The position numbers were made by a program, and so were the translations under genes. The notes beneath the pieces were generated by a model that saw only the letters and a list, made by a program, of their open reading frames with translations, ran no database searches and had not been told where the DNA came from. A stretch of DNA of 64,000 bases from Cellulophaga sp. 20_2_10 (GTDB lineage: Bacteria; Bacteroidota; Bacteroidia; Flavobacteriales; Flavobacteriaceae), in the NCBI RefSeq assembly GCF_023476645.1, contig NZ_JAMCOJ010000003.1, positions 62,001-126,000 of the forward strand, in the 5' to 3' direction. Positions 1 through 7,445 of this stretch are shown piece by piece. The first letter of the stretch is position 1, and every line of letters begins with the position of its first letter.

Positions 1-1055
1 GGGAATTTTATAGCAAATATTTAAGAGGCGATAAGAAACAACGTCCTGCAGATGAGTTAGCATTGGCTACTGTAAATGGTACTGTTGGTGAAGCTTTAGG
101 TAAATTGTATGTAGACGCTAAGTTTCCGCCAGAAGCTAAAGTAAAAGCAGAAAAAATGATTGCGAATGTAATTACAGCTTATAAAAACCGAATTAAGAAA
201 TTAGATTGGATGAGTGCTGATACAAAAGTAAAAGCAATTGAAAAGTTAGATAAGTTTACTGTAAAAATAGCTTACCCAGATTCTTGGGAAGATTATTCTG
301 CTATGGAAGTAGCAGCAGACAAGTCTTACTTTGATAATATGATGGCTGTTGGTAAATGGGGTAGAGCTAAAAACTTTTCTGAAATTGGTGAGCCTGTAGA
401 TAAGAGCGAGTGGGGAATGTCTCCACAAACTGTTAATGCATACTTTAATCCAATGAATAACGAAATTGTTTTTCCTGCTGCAATTTTACAACCTCCTTTT
501 TACAACTATACTGCAGATGATGCTGTAAATTATGGTGGTATTGGTGCTGTAATTGGACATGAAATTTCTCATGCTTTTGATGATAGTGGTGCTCGCTTTG
601 ATGCTGAGGGTAACCTTAAAAACTGGTGGACAGATGAAGATTTAGCTGCTTTTACAGAAAGAGGTGATGCTTTAGCTGCACAATACAGCAACCTAGAAGT
701 TTTAGATAGCGTTTATGTAAACGGTAAATTTACTTTAGGTGAAAATATAGGTGATTTAGGTGGTGTTTTAGGTGCTTATGACGGTTTGCAATTGTTATTT
801 GAAGAAAACGGAAGACCTGAAGATATTGATGGGTTTACAGCAGAGCAACGTTTCTTTATGTCTTGGGCTACAGTTTGGAGAACTAAGTCTAGAGATGAAG
901 CTTTACGTAACCAGGTAAAAACAGATCCGCACTCTCCAGGAATGATTAGAGCGGTACAACCATTACTTAACATAGATTATTTCTACGATGCTTTTGATAT
1001 TAAAGAAGGAGATAAAATGTATGTTGCTCCAGAAGAAAGAGTGCGTATTTGGTAG
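1..1055 (+). CDS. M13 family metallopeptidase, C-terminal part (gene cut by left edge)
   Basis: Zinc endopeptidase of the neprilysin/PepO family (M13), normally about 670-700 residues and secreted or periplasmic. The frame is open from base 3 with no start, so about half of the gene lies to the left. A TTG at 63 is in frame, but the residues before it (RGDKKQRPADELALATVNG) already match the family, so it is not the true start. The zinc motif HEISH is at 558-572. The third ligand motif ENIGD starts at 741. A substrate-binding NAYF motif precedes FNPMNNEIVFPAAILQPP. The protein ends VRIW, like the conserved C-terminal tryptophan of the family. A hairpin terminator follows within 40 bases. Confidence 0.95.
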   Translation, partial: EFYSKYLRGDKKQRPADELALATVNGTVGEALGKLYVDAKFPPEAKVKAEKMIANVITAYKNRIKKLDWMSADTKVKAIEKLDKFTVKIAYPDSWEDYSAMEVAADKSYFDNMMAVGKWGRAKNFSEIGEPVDKSEWGMSPQTVNAYFNPMNNEIVFPAAILQPPFYNYTADDAVNYGGIGAVIGHEISHAFDDSGARFDAEGNLKNWWTDEDLAAFTERGDALAAQYSNLEVLDSVYVNGKFTLGENIGDLGGVLGAYDGLQLLFEENGRPEDIDGFTAEQRFFMSWATVWRTKSRDEALRNQVKTDPHSPGMIRAVQPLLNIDYFYDAFDIKEGDKMYVAPEERVRIW

Positions 1056-1088
1056 TTTTAAACGAACAAAGAACATTATTTTATAAAA

Positions 1089-1121
1089 GAAAGGCTGCTC
1101 CAAAAGAGTAGCCTTTCTTTG
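1089..1121 (+). terminator. Rho-independent terminator after the M13 peptidase
   Basis: An 11-bp stem (AAAGGCTGCTC / GAGTAGCCTTT, one G-U pair) with loop CAAAA is followed by a T-rich run. It separates the peptidase gene from the BlaI operon promoter. Confidence 0.8.
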
Positions 1122-1136
1122 TTTCTAACAATCAAA

Positions 1137-1201
1137 AACTATAATTTTAGTTTTTTAACTATAAAAATAGTTGCGTAACTAAAAAAATAGGTTTAAGTTT
1201 G
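1137..1201 (+). promoter_or_regulatory. Self-regulated promoter of the BlaI operon with three palindromic operators
   Basis: Three copies of a 16-bp palindrome start at 1137, 1157 and 1177, exactly 20 bp apart. The middle one (AACTATAAAAATAGTT) is perfect, and all three contain CTA-N6-TAG. A Bacteroidetes-type promoter overlaps them: TTG at 1171-1173, a 20-nt spacer, then TAAGTTTG at 1194-1201. Site 2 covers the -33 box and site 3 fills the spacer. BlaI/MecI repressors bind such dyads, so autorepression is the likely reading. Binding itself is inferred. Confidence 0.75.
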
Positions 1202-1235
1202 ATTTCTGATACATACGAGTTGTAATACATACAAG

Positions 1236-1595
1236 ATGAAAAAGTTAACAAACAAAGAAGAAGAAGTGCTTAAGATTTTATGGAAGCTTGAAAAAGCTTT
1301 TGTAAAAGATGTCTTGGCAGAATTTAAAGAAGATAAGCCGCATTACAATACGCTATCTACAATGATTAGGCATTTAGAAGAAAAAGGATACGTTAGTCAT
1401 ACTGCATATGGTAATACACACCAATATTACCCTATAGTAGAGAAAGAAGTATATAGAAAAGGATTTATGAGTAGGGCAATTACAGACTTTTACAGCAACT
1501 CTTACAAAAGTTTGGTATCTAACTTTGTTACTGAAGATAAAATTAGTTTAGATGAGTTAAAAGAGATTATCAACCATATAGAAAACAAGAAATAA
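1236..1595 (+). CDS. BlaI/MecI/CopY family transcriptional repressor
   Basis: 119 residues, the normal size for BlaI-type winged-helix repressors. The N-terminal segment LTNKEEEVLKILWKLEKAFVKDVL and the following NTLSTMIRHLEEKGYVSH are the wing-helix DNA-binding core, and the C-terminal half is the helical dimerisation region. The gene overlaps the next one, an M56 peptidase, by 1 bp (TAATG), the usual blaI-blaR1 arrangement. Three dyads upstream (1137-1192) overlap its own promoter. In the family, repression ends when the paired membrane peptidase triggers cleavage of the repressor. No beta-lactamase gene lies nearby, so the signal is probably not a beta-lactam. Confidence 0.93.
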   Translation: MKKLTNKEEEVLKILWKLEKAFVKDVLAEFKEDKPHYNTLSTMIRHLEEKGYVSHTAYGNTHQYYPIVEKEVYRKGFMSRAITDFYSNSYKSLVSNFVTEDKISLDELKEIINHIENKK

Positions 1596-2893
1596 TGGAG
1601 TATTTAATTTTTGTTGCTAAAAGCAGCTTGGTAGTTGCGCTGTTTTTTGTTTGTTTTCAGTTGTTTTTGCGTAGAGAGACTTTTTTTAAAGCAAACCGAT
1701 GGTTTTTAATAGTGGGCGTGGTTGTAGCTCTAGTATTTCCGTTTTTAATTATTACTAAGGTTGTATTTGTAAATGCTCCTGAAGTAGATTTTAGTTCATT
1801 AGAACAAATAGTTGCTAATAACCCTACAGAAAATATAAATTGGTGGTCGGTAGTTTTTGCTATCTATGGCATAGGTTGTGTGTTTTTCTTAGGTCAGTTT
1901 TTAGTGCAATTGGCGTCTTTATTTAGTTTAATAAAAAAAGGGACAACTAAAAGAGTAGGTCGTTTTAAAATGGTTGAGGTTACGGAAGATACAAGTGCTT
2001 TTTCATTTTTTAATTACATTGTGTATAACCCAAGTTTGCATACGGCAGATGAGCTTAAAACAATTATTAAGCATGAAGAGTTACACGCCATACAAAAACA
2101 TTCTTTAGATATGTTACTTACACATTTGTTGTGTATTTTACAATGGATAAATCCATTTGCTTGGTGGTACAAAAAAGTGGTTTCTGTAAACCTAGAGTAC
2201 CTTGTAGATGATGCAATTGTGTCTCATCAAAATAAAAAAGAATACCAGTATTTATTGTTGCAACAATCTGTACATAGTGTAGCATCTTTATCGCTAACCA
2301 ATACATTCTTTAACTCATTAGTGAAAAAACGTATTGTAATGCTTAATAAAAGTAAGTCTAGAAAAGAAAGTATATTAAAAATGGGGTTCGTAATACCTAT
2401 GCTATTTTGTGCTGTTCTTTTATTCAACACAAAAACAATTGCGCAATCTAAACCTGTTTCTAATAACTTAATTAATGGTATTCCTAAAATAACTATTGTA
2501 AAAAATAGCGAAGCCGTAATTACAAAAGACACTATTAAAACAATAGTAAATGAGGCTAAAAAACCAACTAAAACTGTTGATACACAATCAAAAGAAAAAC
2601 AAGAAAAAGTAAGTGATACATATAACTTTCAAATAGAAAATAATGCATCGGCTACTATTACCCCTGTTTCTATGACCACACCAATTGGTACTGTTTCTGC
2701 TAAAGGTTCTAATTTTAGCAGTAAAAAACCACTAATAATAGTAAATGGTGAAGTAATGCCGAGCTCTTTTGATATGAACCTTATAATTCCAGAAAATATT
2801 GAGAATATATACGTCTTTAAAAATCAATCCGCGATAGACAGGTTTGGTAAAAAAGGGGAGAATGGCGTAATAGAAATTAAAACAAAAAAATAA
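1595..2893 (+). CDS. BlaR1-like M56 membrane metallopeptidase with C-terminal TonB plug-like module
   Basis: 432 residues. Membrane helices fall near residues 4-24, 34-58 and 85-112. The zinc motif HEELH is at 160-164 and a further membrane segment lies near 262-282. This matches BlaR1/MecR1 signal transducers, whose cytoplasmic-side protease acts on the partner repressor. The extracytoplasmic C-terminus is not a penicillin-binding domain. After a low-complexity stretch it ends in about 54 residues (IIVNGEVM ... IENIYVFKNQSAIDRFGKKGENGVIEI) that resemble the plug of TonB-dependent receptors (compare LYVIDG ... GSNGVVVV in the SusC at 58 kb). The start codon overlaps the stop of the blaI-like gene. 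Confidence 0.9.
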   Translation: MEYLIFVAKSSLVVALFFVCFQLFLRRETFFKANRWFLIVGVVVALVFPFLIITKVVFVNAPEVDFSSLEQIVANNPTENINWWSVVFAIYGIGCVFFLGQFLVQLASLFSLIKKGTTKRVGRFKMVEVTEDTSAFSFFNYIVYNPSLHTADELKTIIKHEELHAIQKHSLDMLLTHLLCILQWINPFAWWYKKVVSVNLEYLVDDAIVSHQNKKEYQYLLLQQSVHSVASLSLTNTFFNSLVKKRIVMLNKSKSRKESILKMGFVIPMLFCAVLLFNTKTIAQSKPVSNNLINGIPKITIVKNSEAVITKDTIKTIVNEAKKPTKTVDTQSKEKQEKVSDTYNFQIENNASATITPVSMTTPIGTVSAKGSNFSSKKPLIIVNGEVMPSSFDMNLIIPENIENIYVFKNQSAIDRFGKKGENGVIEIKTKK

Positions 2894-2928
2894 ATATCAA
2901 TCTTTAATCAATAAAAAAACGATCAGTT

Positions 2929-3525
2929 ATGTTACAAAAAATGAAATCGGTAAAAATTAAAATTAATGCAGCAGTTATTGCATTATTACTTTGTATGTTA
3001 AGTGCAAATCTACAAGCACAATCCAATAGCTTTACATTTTCTAAAAAAGAAGGGAATGAAAACTTTAAAATTTTAAAGCTAGATATTAATTCTGCTACTA
3101 CAGAAAATGATTTAGCGAGTTATATTGCTGATGCCAAAAAGGAAAAGGTAGACTTATCTTTTAATAATGTTGAGCGCGATACTAAAGGTAATATAACAAG
3201 CATATCTGCAGTGTATAAAACAAAAGATAATAAAACAGAAACACATAAGGAAGAAAGTGCAATAGCAATTAATTCTTTTTATTTTTATGTGACTACCTCA
3301 GAAAAATCTAATGCAATTGAAAAAATTGGCTTTAGATTAGAGAACAAGAAAGGAGTAGAGAAAGCATTATTTGTTGTAAATGGACAAGAAATAGATAATC
3401 AGTTTAATTTAGATATGATTGATCCTGATGAAATTGAGTCTATTAATGTTTTGAAAAATGAAAGTGCGACAGCAAAATACGGTTCTAAGGGTAGAAACGG
3501 TGTTATTGAAATAACTTTAAAGTAA
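2929..3525 (+). CDS. Secreted protein with C-terminal TonB plug-like module
   Basis: 198 residues with an N-terminal signal peptide (hydrophobic ALLLCMLSANLQAQ, cleavage likely after QAQ). The middle (residues about 35-130) is not recognised. The last 54 residues (LFVVNGQEI ... DEIESINVLKNESATAKYGSKGRNGVIEI) repeat the plug-like module at the end of the upstream M56 peptidase, with the same spacing between VNG and GVIEI. The gene lies 35 bp after the peptidase gene and 3 bp before the thioredoxin-like gene, so the four genes are probably one operon. A role as ligand, decoy or sensor subunit for the peptidase is speculation from this context. Confidence 0.75.
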   Translation: MLQKMKSVKIKINAAVIALLLCMLSANLQAQSNSFTFSKKEGNENFKILKLDINSATTENDLASYIADAKKEKVDLSFNNVERDTKGNITSISAVYKTKDNKTETHKEESAIAINSFYFYVTTSEKSNAIEKIGFRLENKKGVEKALFVVNGQEIDNQFNLDMIDPDEIESINVLKNESATAKYGSKGRNGVIEITLK

Positions 3526-3528
3526 AAA

Positions 3529-4359
3529 ATGAAGATAGTATGTAATACAGTACAGAAATATATTTGTGTTTCTGTACTTTTTTTATGTTTTGTATGTAGT
3601 TTTTCTGTCTCTGCACAAGATAAAAACGTAGTAAAACCAAAAATGATTTTTATTGTAGACGGTCAAGAGGTCACTGAAGAATCTCTTACGGTTTTACAAA
3701 AAGAGAATAGAATAAAGGCTATGCATAATGGCGTTTCTAAAAAAGAGAAAAAAGCTATTGTAGAACGTTTTAAAGAAAGATTGGATAACAACTTTGTAAT
3801 GAAAATTGAAATATTTTCTGAAGAAGAAATGTTAGCCAATAAGAACAAGCAACCAATTAAAGATAAGTCTAAGACTAAAGACGTAAAAATTATAAAAAAA
3901 GAAGCAGTAGTTGCTTCTAAAATTAAAGTTGGTGATACGATCGCTGATTTTGCACTAGAAGATATTCATGGGGACTTATTAAAAAAGTCTGACTTAAAAG
4001 GAAAAGTGATTTTGCTAAATTTTTGGGCAACATGGTGTGTACCTTGTTTGCGTGAGTTTTATGAGATTTCAGAAGTAATTTTGGAGCCCAATAAAGGCAA
4101 AGACTTTCTGTTTATTCCTGTCTCTGTAGGAGAAAAACGCTCTACGGTACTTAAAAAAATGGATGAGTTAAAGGGAAGAGGAGTGGACTTTAATGTGTAT
4201 TTAGATCCTAAAAAAGAGCTTTATAGTGCTTACAAAAAGCAAGGTATACCCCTAAATTATATAATAGATAAAAACGGGGTAGTTGTTTATATTTCTATGG
4301 GGTATAATGAAAAAAATCTAAATAAATTGGCAGCTAAACTTAAAGAATTAGTGGACTAA
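3529..4359 (+). CDS. TlpA/ResA-like thiol:disulfide oxidoreductase, exported
   Basis: 276 residues. A signal peptide ends near SVSAQ (residue 30). Residues about 38-100 begin with IFIVDGQEV, echoing the VNG start of the plug-like modules in the two preceding genes, but the YG..G..GVIEI part is missing. From residue 132 there is a TlpA-type thioredoxin domain (GDTIADFALEDIHGD, FWATWCVPC with cysteines 170 and 173, cis-Pro segment QGIPLNYIIDKNG). Such proteins reduce periplasmic disulfides. It is the last gene of the blaI-M56 operon, followed by a strong terminator. Confidence 0.88.
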   Translation: MKIVCNTVQKYICVSVLFLCFVCSFSVSAQDKNVVKPKMIFIVDGQEVTEESLTVLQKENRIKAMHNGVSKKEKKAIVERFKERLDNNFVMKIEIFSEEEMLANKNKQPIKDKSKTKDVKIIKKEAVVASKIKVGDTIADFALEDIHGDLLKKSDLKGKVILLNFWATWCVPCLREFYEISEVILEPNKGKDFLFIPVSVGEKRSTVLKKMDELKGRGVDFNVYLDPKKELYSAYKKQGIPLNYIIDKNGVVVYISMGYNEKNLNKLAAKLKELVD

Positions 4360-4370
4360 TATTTTAATAT

Positions 4371-4419
4371 AAAAAAGCTTCAAACTATTAGGCAAACCTT
4401 TAGTTTGAAGCTTTTTTTA
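4371..4419. terminator. Bidirectional terminator
   Basis: The hairpin AAAAAAGCTTCAAACTA / TAGTTTGAAGCTTTTTTT serves the plus-strand thioredoxin-like gene and the minus-strand aldehyde dehydrogenase converging on it. Confidence 0.85.
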
Positions 4420-4435
4420 GGTCTTTTAAGATGTA

Positions 4436-5797
4436 TTATTTAATATAAACGGTCTTTTTGTTTACAAACTCTAACATTCCTTCTTTGGATAACTCTCTAC
4501 CATAACCAGATGCTTTAGTTCCTCCAAAAGGTAATCTTGGGTCAGATTTTACCATTTCGTTTACAAAAAATGCGCCATCTTCTATCTGGTCTATTGCTTC
4601 TCTTGCAGCATCTATATCTTCGGTAAATAACATAGCTCCTAATCCAAATCTTGAATTAGCTGCTAGCTCTAAGCTATGTTTTTTATTTTTAGCTTTTATT
4701 ATTGTTGCTACAGGTCCAAACGTTTCTTGACTAAAAACGGGCATATCTTCAGTAATGTTTGTAAGTATTGTGGGAGCGTAATTCGCATTTGTAAGCGTAT
4801 TACCCATGAGTACTTTGGCTCCTTTTTGCACCGACTCATCAACTTGTTTCTTTAATTCTTCAGCTAAGTCTGTACGTGCCATAGAGGCCATAAAAGTATC
4901 TTCTTCTTCCGGATTTCCAATTTTTAAAGATTCAACCTCTTTCTTAAATTTTTCTAAGAACTCCTCATATATGCTGTCTTCAACTATAAATCGTTTTGCT
5001 GCAATACAACTTTGTCCTGTATTTTGGAATCTTGCTTTTACCATTGTAGGTATGTAAGTATCTAAATCTGCATTATCCCAAACAATACAGGAATTGTTAC
5101 CGCCCAATTCCAATACTGATTTCTTTAAGTTTTTACCAGCAATACCGGCAATCGATTTACCAGCTTTTTCACTACCGGTAACACTAACAGCTTGTATAAA
5201 ATTACTTTCTAAAACTGTCTCTGTTGCTTTGTGGTCTGCAATAATTGTCTGAAAACAACCCTCTGGATAGCCAGCATCTGTAAATAAATCTTGTATTGCT
5301 AACGCACAACCAGTAACATTTGCAGCGTGTTTTAAAATACCAACATTACCAGCGGTTATTGTTGGTACTGCAAATCTAAATACTTGCCAAAAAGGATAAT
5401 TCCAGGGCATTACAGCCAATACCCCACCAATAGGGTCATAACTAATAAAGCTTTCTTGTGCTTCTGTATCTATAATTGCATCGCTTAAAAAGTTGTCTGC
5501 GTTTTTAGCGTAAAAGTCGCACAACCAAACACATTTATCTATCTCTGCTCTACTTTGTACTATTGGTTTGCCCATTTCTGCAGTCATTAAAGCAGCTAAG
5601 TCTTCTCTTTTATTCTCTAACTGTTTTGCTAATTTTTTTAATAAAGAAGTGCGCTCTTTTATACCTGTTTTTCTCCAAGTTTTAAAGGTCTTTTCTCCTG
5701 TTAGTAAAACAGAATCTATTTCTTCTTTTGTATGTAAATTGTATGTTTTTATGTCTTTTCCGGTATACGGATTTACTGTTGTGATTGTAGTGCTCAT
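4436..5797 (-). CDS. NAD(P)-dependent aldehyde dehydrogenase, succinate-semialdehyde dehydrogenase type
   Basis: 453 residues, full length for the short SSADH-like branch of the ALDH superfamily, which oxidises succinate semialdehyde or similar aldehydes to acids. Visible motifs are the oxyanion/cofactor segment MPWNYPFWQ (residues 130-138), the general base Glu230 in LELGGNN, and the nucleophile Cys264 in NTGQSCIAAKRF. The C-terminal PFGGTKASGYGRE motif is present. It is cytosolic and seems to be a single-gene unit ending at the shared terminator. The exact substrate cannot be read from the sequence. Confidence 0.92.
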   Translation of the reverse strand: MSTTITTVNPYTGKDIKTYNLHTKEEIDSVLLTGEKTFKTWRKTGIKERTSLLKKLAKQLENKREDLAALMTAEMGKPIVQSRAEIDKCVWLCDFYAKNADNFLSDAIIDTEAQESFISYDPIGGVLAVMPWNYPFWQVFRFAVPTITAGNVGILKHAANVTGCALAIQDLFTDAGYPEGCFQTIIADHKATETVLESNFIQAVSVTGSEKAGKSIAGIAGKNLKKSVLELGGNNSCIVWDNADLDTYIPTMVKARFQNTGQSCIAAKRFIVEDSIYEEFLEKFKKEVESLKIGNPEEEDTFMASMARTDLAEELKKQVDESVQKGAKVLMGNTLTNANYAPTILTNITEDMPVFSQETFGPVATIIKAKNKKHSLELAANSRFGLGAMLFTEDIDAAREAIDQIEDGAFFVNEMVKSDPRLPFGGTKASGYGRELSKEGMLEFVNKKTVYIK

Positions 5798-5898
5798 ATT
5801 GTGATTTTTTTAATTGTACTATATTTCTCGTTTTCAAAAATACCCAAAGGTATCAAAGTAGTTTAATGCAATCCATTAAATTATTAACTGTACTAAAG

Positions 5899-6999
5899 TT
5901 ACTTGTTTTTCTTCTTTTTGTTGTTCTCATCCGCACCTTTTTCTGCATCTTTAAAAGTTACGTTGTCATCTACTCTACCTTTAAAGGCAGATATCCAGGC
6001 GTTTTTAAAAATATTAGTTACAGTAGGAAAAATTTTGGTTTTAACATTGGTTAAATCTCCTTGAACAGGAATTTTAGTAGCTAGCGTATTTTGCTTTTGG
6101 TTTTTAAGAATAAACTTAAAAAAGCCAACAAAGCCTTCCCATATAGTTTCAAAAAAACTATCTTCTTTATTAATAAGTTTTGCATCCTTTAAAATAGGTT
6201 TAAAGTAGCCTGTTAAATACCCGTCTGCAATGGCAATTTCACTATACAGTCCAAAATTACCTTTGCTAAAGTCTATGCCTGCATAATGGTTTGTAAAACT
6301 GTTTAGGGCCTTTGCATCTGCATTTTCTAGCGATAAAGAGATATCCATATCTGGAATTTCTTTTACCAAATCCATTTTGCCATCTAATTGTACTTTTCCG
6401 TTACCTATAGAAACAGCAGTAGCCGTTAGGGTAGAAGGTAAATTTCTACTCTTTTGTGCTATGTTTTTTAAGTTTGTTGCTTGTAAATTAATAGAGTTTA
6501 AATGTAAGTCTATGTTTGGGTTTGTGTTTATTTCTACAAAACCAAGCTTTCCGTTTTTAATAGTTAAATGGTTTATGTCTATAGGGACTAAATCTGTTAA
6601 GGCTTTAGACCAATCATCTATATTTGTGCTGTCTTGTTCTTCGTGGTCTTCAAAAACATAGATAAAACTAGGCTCATCCAAATTTACCTCACTAACTATT
6701 TTTCCATTTAAAAGTGCTTTCCATTGTATAGAAATTGCTGTCTTTTTTATGGCAATAAAGGGCACTTGAGATTTAGCTTCCTGTTTGTTTAAGTACAGGC
6801 CATTAATTACATAGGCGCCCTTAATTAAGGAAATGTCTATATCTTTTACTTGTCCGTAATACCCAGGTATGTCTGCTAAAACATTGTTTACATAATTTTT
6901 TACAAGCGTAGGTAAAAGCAAGCGTGCTACAAAAACAATAACTAGGATTGCTATTGGTATGGCGTACCTCTTCTTTTTATATATTTTACGCTTTTTCAT
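5899..6999 (-). CDS. AsmA/DUF748-like envelope protein
   Basis: 366 residues. It has a basic N-terminus (KKRKIYKKKR) and one membrane anchor (residues about 13-30), then a long periplasmic beta-rich region. LPTLVKNYVNNVLADIPGYYGQVKDIDISLIKGAYVINGL and SEVNLDEPSFIYVF are typical of DUF748/AsmA-like proteins. The C-terminus is low-complexity and very lysine-rich. AsmA-like proteins are linked to lipid transport between membranes. It lies 3 bp after the ArsC-fold gene and follows a second AsmA-like gene, so the three probably form one minus-strand operon. Confidence 0.75.
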   Translation of the reverse strand: MKKRKIYKKKRYAIPIAILVIVFVARLLLPTLVKNYVNNVLADIPGYYGQVKDIDISLIKGAYVINGLYLNKQEAKSQVPFIAIKKTAISIQWKALLNGKIVSEVNLDEPSFIYVFEDHEEQDSTNIDDWSKALTDLVPIDINHLTIKNGKLGFVEINTNPNIDLHLNSINLQATNLKNIAQKSRNLPSTLTATAVSIGNGKVQLDGKMDLVKEIPDMDISLSLENADAKALNSFTNHYAGIDFSKGNFGLYSEIAIADGYLTGYFKPILKDAKLINKEDSFFETIWEGFVGFFKFILKNQKQNTLATKIPVQGDLTNVKTKIFPTVTNIFKNAWISAFKGRVDDNVTFKDAEKGADENNKKKKNK

Positions 7000-7002
7000 T
7001 TT

Positions 7003-7404
7003 TTACTGATTGTTAGTATTTGTTTTTGTGTCTAAATGTTTTAATACATCTGATGGTGTTTTTATCAAAGCAAAATCATTACCATTAATTAAAATTGCAT
7101 ACGCCAATGTTTCTGGCTTGTTTTGCAGCACTTTAATGCAATCTTCGTTAGATATGTTAACCTCCTTATCTCCATATTCTTTTGTGAAATTTGGATGGTT
7201 TTGATCTACTAAATCACGTATATCCATTTTTAATTTATCAGCAATTTCTGCCCATTGAGTGCCTGTTATTTTTGTTTTAGAAGAATCTATAGTTAAAATA
7301 TCTTCTGTAGCAGAAGATATATAGCCAAGTGTTTGTTTGCCTATAGAATTCTCTGCACTATAAATTAGTGTTATTTTATTGTTGTCTGTGGCAATTACTC
7401 CCAT
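7003..7404 (-). CDS. ArsC/Spx thioredoxin-fold protein lacking the catalytic cysteine
   Basis: 133 residues. The layout resembles the arsenate reductase/Spx family: an N-terminal strand and helix (ITLIYSAENSIGKQTLGYI), a middle helix (TGTQWAEIADKLKMDIRDLVDQNHP), and a C-terminal half with ETLAYAILINGNDFALIKTPSDVLKHL. The position where ArsC has its CX5R cysteine reads YSAENSIGK, and the only cysteine is in NEDCIKVL, so reductase activity is unlikely. It sits between two AsmA-like genes, 3 bp before one and 41 bp after the other. A regulatory or adaptor role is possible, and the family call is moderate. Confidence 0.6.
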   Translation of the reverse strand: MGVIATDNNKITLIYSAENSIGKQTLGYISSATEDILTIDSSKTKITGTQWAEIADKLKMDIRDLVDQNHPNFTKEYGDKEVNISNEDCIKVLQNKPETLAYAILINGNDFALIKTPSDVLKHLDTKTNTNNQ

Positions 7405-7445
7405 ATTATTTGTTTTTATGTGTTAAACTTTATTTTTGTGGTGTT

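Noticed and set aside
1236-2893. Beta-lactam resistance regulator pair (blaI-blaR1)
   Set aside because: The gene order fits, but the sensor end is not a penicillin-binding domain and no beta-lactamase is nearby. I call only the families.
7003-7404. Arsenate reductase and arsenic resistance
   Set aside because: The catalytic cysteine is absent and no other ars gene is present.
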